Source: Clostridia bacterium (GTDB lineage Bacteria; Bacillota; Clostridia; Oscillospirales; Acutalibacteraceae). From it: DNA of 6,784 nucleotides. How positions within the stretch are numbered: the stretch's first letter is position 1; each line of letters starts with the position of its first letter. The translations under genes and the position numbers were made by a program. Location of the stretch: assembly GCA_017381395.1 (NCBI GenBank), contig JAFOCH010000121.1, positions 1-6,784 on the forward strand, given 5' to 3'. Positions 1 through 6,728 of the stretch are shown here, piece after piece. The notes beneath the pieces are model-generated. The model was not told where the DNA came from, did no database searches, and was given only the letters and a program-made list of their open reading frames with translations.

Positions 1-276
1 AGAATGGGTGACAAGGTCGGTAGCGAAGTTGTTGACCGTTACATCTACTACATCGCTTGCGGCGTTACAAATATCATCAATATCATTCGTCCCGAAGTTT
101 TGTGTATCGGTGGCGGCATCTGTAACGAAAAGGAATATCTCATAAAGCCGCTTCGCGAATATGTCGAAAAGGAAACCTACGGAAATAACGAAGCCGATTA
201 TACAAAGGTTGTCGTTGCCGAGCTTGGCGGCGATGCAGGACTTATCGGCGCAGCATTGCTCGGTAATCTCAAATAA
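1..276 (+). CDS. ROK-family sugar kinase, probable glucokinase (C-terminal part, 5' end outside window)
   Basis: The frame is open from base 1 and ends at TAA 274-276, giving the last 91 residues of a protein of which about two thirds lies upstream. ROK kinases phosphorylate a sugar, typically glucose at C6, with ATP in the cytoplasm. What is visible is the C-terminal ROK signature: the stretch reading ACGVTNIINIIRPEVLCIGG followed by GICNEKEYLIKPL, and near the end GGDAGLIGAALLG, which forms the last part of the nucleotide-binding fold. The diagnostic ROK zinc motif and the sugar-binding EGH-type residues would lie upstream and cannot be checked. A glucokinase role is inferred from the resemblance to clostridial ROK glucokinases and from pfkA at the other end of the cluster. 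Another hexose or N-acetylhexosamine kinase is possible. The stop lies 21 bases before murB and in the same frame, suggesting one transcript. Confidence 0.88.
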   Translation, partial: RMGDKVGSEVVDRYIYYIACGVTNIINIIRPEVLCIGGGICNEKEYLIKPLREYVEKETYGNNEADYTKVVVAELGGDAGLIGAALLGNLK

Positions 277-282
277 ACTGAA

Positions 283-289
283 AAGGAAA
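283..289 (+). promoter_or_regulatory. Ribosome binding site of murB, supports a TTG start
   Basis: AAGGAAA sits 8 bases before TTG 298. The murB frame upstream is closed by the TAA at 274, and no ATG or GTG lies between. The first internal ATG (codon 25) falls just before the conserved HTTFRIGG segment and would cut off the normal N-terminus. TTG is therefore the likely start. Confidence 0.7.
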
Positions 290-297
290 TTTCTGAT

Positions 298-1215
298 TTG
301 AATATCGATTATACCAATATTATCGAAACGGCCGAAAAATACGGCTGTCAGTATAAATTGAACGAGCCGATGAGTCAGCATACTACCTTCCGAATTGGCG
401 GCCCCGCCGACCTTTTTGTGACTCCTGTCACAGTGGAAGGATTGCAAAAAATCGTGTCTGAGTGTGAAAAAAGCGGTATTTACTGCTTTATCCTCGGCAA
501 CGGCTCTAATCTGCTTATTTCGGATAAGGGGATTCGCGGCGTCGTTGTCACAACTGCGTCCTGCCTTAACGAAATCGAGCTGATAAACGCTTATGAGATA
601 AAGGTTTCGGCAGGTGTCAGATTATCTCGACTCAGCGATCTCGCTTACGAAAATTCGCTTACCGGTGCCGAATTTGTTTGGGGCATACCCGGTACTGTTG
701 GCGGTGCAGTTTATATGAATGCAGGCGCTTACGATGGCGAGATGAAGAATATCCTCACCGAGATTGAGTATATGACATCCGATGGCGAAATTCATACAAT
801 GTCCGCCGCTGATGCCGATCTCAGCTACCGCCATAGCATTTTTAGCACCAATGATAACGTTATCATTAGCGCGACCGTACGATTGATCCCTGGGGATAAG
901 GGCGAAATCCGCGCCAAAATGGACGATTTTATGTCACGGCGAAAGGATAAACAGCCCCTTGATTACCCATCGGCAGGAAGCACATTTAAGCGCCCTGTTG
1001 GTGGCTTTGCGGCGGCACTTATCGACGAATGCGGACTCAAAGGATACCGAATCGGTGGCGCCGAGGTTAGTAAAAAGCACGCAGGATTCGTTATCAATAT
1101 TGGTGGAGCAACCTGCTTTGATGTAATGCGACTCGTCGAGCATATTCAGAAAGAAGTGTTTTTGGCAAAGAGTATCAAGCTTGAGCCCGAAATAAAAGTC
1201 ATTGGCGAAAAGTGA
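298..1215 (+). CDS. murB: UDP-N-acetylenolpyruvoylglucosamine reductase MurB
   Basis: MurB uses NADPH and FAD to reduce UDP-GlcNAc-enolpyruvate to UDP-N-acetylmuramic acid, the second committed step of peptidoglycan precursor synthesis in the cytoplasm. The 305-residue length is normal for the Firmicute type. Visible motifs, in order: TTFRIGGPAD (29-38) at the start of the FAD domain; GNGSNLL (67-73), the flavin pyrophosphate loop; GIPGTVGGAVYMNAGAYDGE (129-148); YRHSIF (177-182), with the substrate-binding Tyr and Arg; PSAGSTFKRP (224-233), containing the catalytic Ser228 proton donor; HAGFVIN (261-267); and LEPEIK (295-300), with the conserved C-terminal Glu. It has the short type II form typical of Gram-positives. 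It starts with TTG after an AAGGAAA site and ends with TGA 40 bases before rapZ. Nothing appears broken. Confidence 0.97.
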   Translation: MNIDYTNIIETAEKYGCQYKLNEPMSQHTTFRIGGPADLFVTPVTVEGLQKIVSECEKSGIYCFILGNGSNLLISDKGIRGVVVTTASCLNEIELINAYEIKVSAGVRLSRLSDLAYENSLTGAEFVWGIPGTVGGAVYMNAGAYDGEMKNILTEIEYMTSDGEIHTMSAADADLSYRHSIFSTNDNVIISATVRLIPGDKGEIRAKMDDFMSRRKDKQPLDYPSAGSTFKRPVGGFAAALIDECGLKGYRIGGAEVSKKHAGFVINIGGATCFDVMRLVEHIQKEVFLAKSIKLEPEIKVIGEK

Positions 1216-1255
1216 TTTATTTAATTAGTTTGAATTATCAAAGGATGAAAGGTAT

Positions 1256-2113
1256 ATGAATTTGGTTGTAATTACCGGTATGTCCGGCTCGGGAAAATCA
1301 CAGGTTATGAACGCAATGGAGGATATTGGCTTCTATTGTGTTGATAACGTGCCGGCATTTTTATTACCTACCTTTGTAAATCTGCTTATTGATTCACAAA
1401 ATAAGCATGACCAAATTGCGATTGTCACCGATATACGCGGGGGCGAAATGTATGACGACCTTGTCAGCGCGGTTGCTACCCTTCGTGCAGGATTTCATAG
1501 CTTTGATTTTCTCTATCTCGAAGCAGAGGACAAGGTTATCGAACGCCGATTTAAAGAAACTCGCCGTAAGCATCCCTTGATCGAAGCGGCAGGCGGAGTT
1601 TTACCCGAAGCTATCCGTCGCGAAAGGCAGATGGTCGGTAAGCTTCGTGATATTGCCGATTATGTCGTTAATACTAGCGACCTTTCGGCAACAGAACTTC
1701 GCGAACGAGTAAAGACGTTATTTTTAGATAACAAAAAGGATGGAATGTCCATTCTCTGTATGTCATACGGCGCAAAGCACGGTGGACTCAGTTATGCTGA
1801 TCTCGTCTTTGACGTAAAATGTTTGCCAAATCCCTTTTACGTGCCTGAATTAAAGGATAAAACCGGGCTTGACAAAGAAGTCCGCGACTATGTTTTGTCA
1901 ACCGACGAAGCAAAAGAATTGCGAAAAAAGCTGTTTGATATGGTCGATTTTCTCATTCCACTTTATATAAAAGAGGGAAAGAGTCAGCTTATAATAGCAT
2001 TCGGTTGTACCGGTGGTCAGCATCGCTCGGTCACCTTTGCGTTAGAGATGCAGCAGCATCTGATCCAAAATGGATATAACGCAGGAATAAATCACCGCGA
2101 TATCAAAAAATAA
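1256..2113 (+). CDS. rapZ: RapZ/YvcJ family nucleotide-binding protein
   Basis: This is a P-loop ATP/GTP-binding protein of the RapZ (YhbJ/YvcJ) family. In E. coli RapZ binds the small RNAs GlmY and GlmZ and guides RNase E to control glmS, hence amino-sugar supply. In Bacillus subtilis the YvcJ homologue is a nucleotide-hydrolysing protein linked to competence. The 285 residues match the family length. Visible features: Walker A GMSGSGKS (8-15), YCVDNVP (27-33), VTDIRGG (57-63), a basic segment RRFKETRRKHPL (97-108), and the C-terminal domain with PNPFYVPELKDKTG (191-204) and the hallmark FGCTGGQHRSV (249-259), ending in NHRDIKK. ATG 1256 follows AAGGATG (1241-1247) at 8 bases, with a second purine-rich stretch GAAAGG closer in. 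The RNA target here, if any, is unknown. In most Firmicutes yvcK comes next, but here it is absent. Confidence 0.97.
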   Translation: MNLVVITGMSGSGKSQVMNAMEDIGFYCVDNVPAFLLPTFVNLLIDSQNKHDQIAIVTDIRGGEMYDDLVSAVATLRAGFHSFDFLYLEAEDKVIERRFKETRRKHPLIEAAGGVLPEAIRRERQMVGKLRDIADYVVNTSDLSATELRERVKTLFLDNKKDGMSILCMSYGAKHGGLSYADLVFDVKCLPNPFYVPELKDKTGLDKEVRDYVLSTDEAKELRKKLFDMVDFLIPLYIKEGKSQLIIAFGCTGGQHRSVTFALEMQQHLIQNGYNAGINHRDIKK

Positions 2114-2119
2114 TGTTTT

Positions 2120-2149
2120 ATGCCCTTAATTCATTTTGGTTAAGGGCAT
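2120..2149 (+). terminator. Perfect 10-bp hairpin between rapZ and whiA: weak terminator or attenuator
   Basis: ATGCCCTTAA (2120-2129) pairs perfectly with TTAAGGGCAT (2140-2149) around a 10-base loop. The stem has a GCCC/GGGC core, and the T at 2149 begins a run of only four T (2149-2152) before GAA. It begins 6 bases after the rapZ stop. The pairing is read directly from the sequence. Its function is inferred: the short T tract and large loop suggest partial termination or an mRNA processing/stability element rather than a full terminator, since whiA has no obvious promoter of its own. The opposite strand lacks a T run after the stem, so it is not bidirectional. Confidence 0.5.
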
Positions 2150-2168
2150 TTTGAATAACTTGTTTAAT

Positions 2169-2176
2169 AGGAGGTG
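2169..2176 (+). promoter_or_regulatory. Strong ribosome binding site of whiA, fixes the start at ATG 2184
   Basis: AGGAGGTG is a near-perfect anti-16S match 7 bases before ATG 2184. It rules out the longer in-frame reading from TTG 2136, whose start lies inside the hairpin loop and which adds 16 residues not found in WhiA proteins. This is the strongest Shine-Dalgarno site in the window. Confidence 0.88.
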
Positions 2177-2183
2177 TAAACAT

Positions 2184-3053
2184 ATGTCTTTTTCATCGGA
2201 GGTAAAATCAGAGCTGTGCAGAATGCGGCATACCAAATCATGCTGTCTTACGGCTGAATGTGCGGGAATGCTACTTTTTTCGCGGCATTTAAGCGAGGAA
2301 AAGATTAGCTTTTACACCGATTATAGTGACGTTGCCGAGCATTTATGCTTTCTGTTAAAAAAACGTATGAGGGTGAATTTCGAGCATATTGTCACCGACG
2401 GCGGTGTGAACAAGGTCACAGTGCCCGAATCGGCGGATAGAAAACTGGTCGTTTCAAAGCTTAAAAGTGGGGACAAGCCGGCAGATAATTTGATTCAGAA
2501 TGATTGCTGTGTGTCGGCATTTTTGCGCGGAGTTTTTCTCTCGTGCGGCTTTTTAACCGACCCGAATAAAGAATATCGTCTCGAATTTTTGTGCCCGTCT
2601 AAAACAATGGCACAGTATCTTTTCGGCTTTTTATCAGGAATAATCGAAAATCCGAAAATGGTCGAGCGTGACGGTACCTACTACGTTTATTACAAGCATA
2701 GTGCCGCGGTTGAGGATATGCTTACCCTCGTCGGCGCCGTCAATGCGTCACTCGCCGTTATGGAAATAAAGGTCGAAAAGGATATGCGAAATAAAATCAA
2801 CCGAGTAAGCAATTTCGAGAATGCCAATTTTGTAAAAACTGTTCACGCGTCGGGCGACCAAACCGCCGCAATCAACAAAATAATCGAAAAAGGTTTACTC
2901 GATACCTTGACCGACCCGCTTAAAGAAGCGGCAATTTTGCGCCGCGACAATCCAGAGGCATCGCTCAGTCAGCTTTGCAAAATTTCGGGTTGCAGCAGGT
3001 CGGGACTGAATCACAGACTAAAACGGCTCATCGAAATAGCCGATAGTATATAA
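2184..3053 (+). CDS. whiA: DNA-binding protein/sporulation-type regulator WhiA
   Basis: WhiA combines a catalytically inactive LAGLIDADG homing-endonuclease-like fold with a C-terminal helix-turn-helix. It controls sporulation septation in Streptomyces and affects division and chromosome segregation in Bacillus. From ATG 2184 it has 289 residues, slightly short for the family (usually a little over 300) but with both ends present. Visible features: MSFSSEVKSEL, the standard N-terminus; CCVSAFLRGVFLSCGFLTDP (108-127), the LAGLIDADG-related segment; YYVYYKHS (166-173); MRNKINRVSNFENANFVKTV (201-220), the conserved WhiA signature; and the HTH segment SLSQLCKISGCSRSGLNHRL (260-279), followed by KRLIEIA. 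The protein is cysteine-rich, with 11 Cys including pairs at 20-21 and 108-109. It lies 48 bases before dnaE and is probably co-transcribed with it. Its regulatory targets in this organism cannot be told from the window. Confidence 0.96.
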   Translation: MSFSSEVKSELCRMRHTKSCCLTAECAGMLLFSRHLSEEKISFYTDYSDVAEHLCFLLKKRMRVNFEHIVTDGGVNKVTVPESADRKLVVSKLKSGDKPADNLIQNDCCVSAFLRGVFLSCGFLTDPNKEYRLEFLCPSKTMAQYLFGFLSGIIENPKMVERDGTYYVYYKHSAAVEDMLTLVGAVNASLAVMEIKVEKDMRNKINRVSNFENANFVKTVHASGDQTAAINKIIEKGLLDTLTDPLKEAAILRRDNPEASLSQLCKISGCSRSGLNHRLKRLIEIADSI

Positions 3054-3101
3054 AAGACTCGAGATAACATATAAAATCCACACGAAAGAGGGTTCTTAGG
3101 C

Positions 3102-6100
3102 ATGAGTTTCGTTCATCTTCACGTTCATACCGAATATAGCTTGCTTGACGGCGCCTGCCGTATAGGTAAGCTTGCTCATGCTGCAAAGGAACTTGGTCAA
3201 ACCGCTCTCGCAATCACCGACCACGGTGTATTGTACGGTGTTATCGAGTTTTATGAAGCGTGCAAAGCCGAGGGGATAAAGCCGATTATCGGCTGTGAGG
3301 TGTATGTCGCCGCGCGAAAGCATACCGACAAAGTACACGAGTTTGACTCCGAACATGCTCACCTAATCCTTTTGTGTAAGAATGAAATTGGGTACCAGAA
3401 TTTAATTAAACTGGTATCAAAATCATTCGTTGACGGCTTTTATAACAAGCCGCGAATCGACCACGATTTACTAGAAGAATATCACGAGGGACTGATAGCC
3501 CTTTCTGCCTGCTTGGCGGGTGAGATTCCGCGTGCAATTTCGGCAGGGGATTATCAAAAGGCGGTCGAAATAGCTAAATGGTATCAGTCGGTTTTCGGCA
3601 GGGATAATTTCTATATCGAAATTCAAAATCACGGAATCGACGAGCAAATCCGCGTTTTACCCCAGCTTGTTCGCCTTTCGGAAGAAACGGGGATACCCCT
3701 CGTCGCGACCAATGACGTCCATTATGTCGAAAGGTCGGACAGTATGGTGCAAAAGGTACTTGTCTGCATCCAAACTAACCATACAGTTGACGAGGACAAT
3801 CCCTTAGGTTATCAAACAGATAATTTTTATTTAAAGAGCGAAGAGGAAATGACCGAGCTGTTTTCGGCATATCCTCAGGCAATCGAAAATACCCGACTGA
3901 TTGCCGACCGCTGTAACGTCGATTTCACCTTTGGCGAAACAAAGTTGCCCCTTTTCGACATCGGTGAGGTTGACCACTTTGAGTATTTCAGAAAAATGTG
4001 CTATGACGGACTTTATCGCCTTTACGGAAAGGACGTCAGTAGCTCAATAATTGACCGTCTCGAATACGAGCTGTCGGTTATAAATAGTATGGGCTATATC
4101 GACTATTACCTGATTGTTCAGGACTTTGTCAGATATGCAAAGGATAGGGGAATCCCCGTTGGGCCCGGACGTGGCTCAGGTGCAGGAAGTCTTTGTGCCT
4201 ATTGCGTGGGAATAACCGGCATCGACCCGATAAAGCACGAGCTTATTTTTGAGCGTTTTCTCAATCCCGAAAGAGTGTCAATGCCCGACTTTGATATAGA
4301 TTTTTGCTACGTTCGTCGTCAGGAAGTAATCGACTACGTAGTACGAAAATACGGAGCCGACCACGTTGCCCAAATTGTTACCTTCGGTACCTTAAAGGCA
4401 AGGGCGGCAATCCGCGACGTTGCGCGAACACTTGCAATTCCTTATGCCACCGCTGACCGAGTGGCAAAAATGATTCCTTTCGAGCTAAACGCTACTATTG
4501 AAAAGGCGCTTAACGACTCTGAGGAACTAAACGAACTGTATGAAAACGACTCGACAATTCGTAATCTTATCGATATGTCGAAAAAGATTGAGGGTATGCC
4601 TCGTCATGCGTCCCGACATGCCGCAGGAGTGGTAATCACCCGCGACCCTGTTGACGAATACGTGCCTCTTGCAACCAATGACGATGCCGTTGTAACCCAG
4701 TTTACAATGACCACGCTCGAACGACTCGGTCTGCTTAAAATGGACTTTTTGGGGCTTCGTAACCTTACCATAATTGATGACACGGTGAAGATGATCAGAC
4801 GGCGTGAGCCCGACTTTGATATAAATAAAATCCCGATGAATGATAAAAAGACCTTTGCTCTTTTCTCTGACGGTCAAACAAACGGCGTATTTCAGCTTGA
4901 ATCGGCGGGGATGAAACGTGTGCTTTCACAGCTTAAACCTACTGACATCGAGGATATTATTGCCGTACTTTCCTTGTACCGTCCGGGACCTATGGAATCA
5001 ATCCCAACCTATATTTCTAATCGTCATTCGGGCAAAATTACTTATGCCACACCTCAGCTCGAGCCGATATTAAAGGTTACTTACGGTTGTCTTGTCTATC
5101 AGGAGCAGGTAATGCAGGTATTCCGCGAGCTTGCGGGCTATTCATTTGGACGAGCGGATATTGTTCGCCGCGCAATGTCAAAGAAAAAACACGACGTAAT
5201 GGAGAGGGAAAGACAGGCGTTTATTTATGGTGATGCCGACTGTGATGGCGCGGTAAAACGCGGCGTTGGTGAAAAGGCGGCTAACGAAATTTTCGACAGT
5301 ATGTCATCCTTTGCCTCCTATGCGTTTAATAAATCTCACGCGGCGGCATATGCCTATGTCGCGTATCAAACCGCGTATCTCAAAACGCATTACGGCAGGG
5401 AATATATGGCTTCACTTTTGTCGGGATTTCTCGATTCCGCGTCAAAGGTGTCCCAGAATATAGCCGAATGTCACCGAATGGGAATACCCGTTTTGCCGCC
5501 CCACGTAAACGAGTCGCAAAAGGGATTCTCGGTATATAATAAAGCCATTCGATTTGGTTTACTTGCGGTAAAAAATCTCGGTAGCGGGGTAATCGACCGA
5601 ATGCTTATCGAGAGAGAAATGAAGGGCGAGTTTAAGAGCTTATATGATTTCTGCGAACGCCTTTTTGACCGAGATTTGAATAGACGCGCGGTCGAAAGTC
5701 TTATAAAATGCGGAGCTTTTGACGGACTTGGAGCCAACCGCCATCAAATGATGGATTCGGTGGACGATATTTTTGAGCAGCTTTCATCCCGTCAACGGAA
5801 CAATGTCGAGGGACAAATTGGCTTTTTCGGTATGAGCGACAGCTCGTTTGATGATGCAGATTACGTTTTTCCGAATGTTGCCGAATATCCTGAAAAGACG
5901 CTTCTTAATATGGAACGCGACGTAACGGGACTTTATCTTTCCGGTCACCCGATGTCCGATTATGAGGATAGAGCGGCCGCGATCGGCGCAGCCAATATTT
6001 GTGATATTCTCGACGATGACGAGAATAATGAATATGTGGATGAATCGAGGGTGCGTCTGCTTGTCCAGATTACATCAATAAAGCAAAAGGCGACAAAATC

Positions 6101-6593
6101 GGGTCAGCAAATGGCATTTTTGACGGTTGAGGACGTTTATGGTAGCATCAGCGCTATGCTTTTCCCGAAAAAACTTGCAGAATATGCTCGGTTTATAAAG
6201 CCCGACGAGGTTATAGTAATCGACGGCAAAATCTCGATTCGAGAGGACCGCGATCCCGATATAATCGTCGAAAGCATCTATCCGCCTAATTCGGTGCCGC
6301 CGAAACCAGCCGATAATGCGAAAAGGCGAAACCCAGCTAATTCGCAAAATGTTGACAAAAGCGGAAATAACGGTGATCTTTATATTCGTATCCCGTCGCT
6401 CGAAAGCGACGAGTACAAAAGGGCGGTCGATATTATGAGTGAGTTTAAAGGTGCCACACGGCTTATCATCGTTTGCACCGATACTAAAAAGCGACTTGCC
6501 GCACCACAAAATATGTGGGTGAATGCTAATGGTATCCTGATTGACCGATTGTGCGAAATTCTGGGCGAGGAAAACGTCGCAATCAAAAAATAA
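3102..6593 (+). CDS. dnaE: DNA polymerase III subunit alpha (DnaE)
   Basis: This is the complete C-family replicative polymerase catalytic subunit, 1163 residues. Domains in order: PHP (about 1-275), with HLHVHTEYS (5-13), ITDHG (38-42), CEVY (65-68) and NDVH (204-207); palm, with GPGRGSGAGS (354-363) and PDFDIDF (395-401), giving catalytic Asp396 and Asp398, plus MDFLGLRNL (547-555) giving the third, Asp548; fingers, with YRPGPM (626-631) and FASYAFNKSHAAAY (737-750); tandem helix-hairpin-helix region (about 815-885); clamp-binding QIGFF (905-909); OB fold (about 984-1058); a Pro/Asn/Lys-rich linker (about 1060-1092); and a small C-terminal domain. ATG 3102 follows GAGGG (3088-3092) at 9 bases. 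Domain order and length fit the DnaE1-like form rather than PolC. Most Firmicutes also carry PolC for bulk synthesis, which this window cannot show. No frameshift or inserted element is seen. Confidence 0.99.
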   Translation: MSFVHLHVHTEYSLLDGACRIGKLAHAAKELGQTALAITDHGVLYGVIEFYEACKAEGIKPIIGCEVYVAARKHTDKVHEFDSEHAHLILLCKNEIGYQNLIKLVSKSFVDGFYNKPRIDHDLLEEYHEGLIALSACLAGEIPRAISAGDYQKAVEIAKWYQSVFGRDNFYIEIQNHGIDEQIRVLPQLVRLSEETGIPLVATNDVHYVERSDSMVQKVLVCIQTNHTVDEDNPLGYQTDNFYLKSEEEMTELFSAYPQAIENTRLIADRCNVDFTFGETKLPLFDIGEVDHFEYFRKMCYDGLYRLYGKDVSSSIIDRLEYELSVINSMGYIDYYLIVQDFVRYAKDRGIPVGPGRGSGAGSLCAYCVGITGIDPIKHELIFERFLNPERVSMPDFDIDFCYVRRQEVIDYVVRKYGADHVAQIVTFGTLKARAAIRDVARTLAIPYATADRVAKMIPFELNATIEKALNDSEELNELYENDSTIRNLIDMSKKIEGMPRHASRHAAGVVITRDPVDEYVPLATNDDAVVTQFTMTTLERLGLLKMDFLGLRNLTIIDDTVKMIRRREPDFDINKIPMNDKKTFALFSDGQTNGVFQLESAGMKRVLSQLKPTDIEDIIAVLSLYRPGPMESIPTYISNRHSGKITYATPQLEPILKVTYGCLVYQEQVMQVFRELAGYSFGRADIVRRAMSKKKHDVMERERQAFIYGDADCDGAVKRGVGEKAANEIFDSMSSFASYAFNKSHAAAYAYVAYQTAYLKTHYGREYMASLLSGFLDSASKVSQNIAECHRMGIPVLPPHVNESQKGFSVYNKAIRFGLLAVKNLGSGVIDRMLIEREMKGEFKSLYDFCERLFDRDLNRRAVESLIKCGAFDGLGANRHQMMDSVDDIFEQLSSRQRNNVEGQIGFFGMSDSSFDDADYVFPNVAEYPEKTLLNMERDVTGLYLSGHPMSDYEDRAAAIGAANICDILDDDENNEYVDESRVRLLVQITSIKQKATKSGQQMAFLTVEDVYGSISAMLFPKKLAEYARFIKPDEVIVIDGKISIREDRDPDIIVESIYPPNSVPPKPADNAKRRNPANSQNVDKSGNNGDLYIRIPSLESDEYKRAVDIMSEFKGATRLIIVCTDTKKRLAAPQNMWVNANGILIDRLCEILGEENVAIKK

Positions 6594-6646
6594 TGCAACT
6601 TTTGTTACAAAAAAATACAAAAATGGTGCAATAAGTCAAAAAATGC

Positions 6647-6675
6647 TTGACACTAATCTTTTATGAAATTATTAT
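6647..6675 (+). promoter_or_regulatory. Sigma-A-type promoter for pfkA
   Basis: A perfect -35 TTGACA (6647-6652) is followed by a 17-base spacer and the -10 TATTAT (6670-6675, five of six matches to TATAAT). It lies in the 135-base AT-rich gap between dnaE and pfkA. Transcription would start near 6682, leaving a leader of about 45 bases. A better-matching TATAAT at 6677-6682 is spaced 24 bases from the -35, too far to pair with it. The inverted repeat GTCAA (6635-6639)/TTGAC (6647-6651) overlaps the -35. The rest of the gap shows no gene and no convincing terminator for dnaE. Confidence 0.7.
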
Positions 6676-6728
6676 ATATAATGATTGCATTTTAATATTT
6701 AATGATGATTTGATTAAGGTGATTTTTA

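Noticed and set aside
1216..1255. AT-rich murB-rapZ spacer as a possible promoter
   Set aside because: At only 40 bases it has no -35/-10 pair with acceptable spacing, and ribosome-binding purines fill its end.
2136..2183. Longer whiA reading frame with a TTG start adding 16 residues
   Set aside because: The TTG lies in the hairpin loop with no ribosome binding site. The strong AGGAGGTG before ATG 2184 and the standard MSFSSEVKSEL N-terminus fix the shorter start.
3047..3075. AT-rich TATATAAA and TATAAA boxes upstream of dnaE as a possible promoter
   Set aside because: No -35-like sequence is found at 16-18 bases upstream of either box, and part of it is the end of the whiA coding sequence.
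4527..4877. 116-codon minus-strand reading frame inside dnaE
   Set aside because: It lies opposite the conserved catalytic region of DnaE, with no recognisable protein features, and is a shadow frame.
6394..6411. 7-bp perfect stem CGTCGCT/AGCGACG with a CGAA tetraloop in the dnaE coding sequence
   Set aside because: It lies inside a clear coding region with no T run. A stem of this size is expected about once by chance in a window this long when several loop sizes are allowed.
6075..6620. 181-codon reading frame on the minus strand opposite the dnaE 3' end
   Set aside because: It is almost entirely antisense to conserved DnaE C-terminal sequence, has no recognisable domain, and its composition reflects the codon pattern of dnaE.
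6594..6630. Possible terminator after dnaE (TGCA...TTTTGT / ACAAAA...TGCA)
   Set aside because: The stem is broken by an unequal internal loop, is nearly all A-T, has an 11-base loop and is not followed by a T run, so it would be a very poor terminator.
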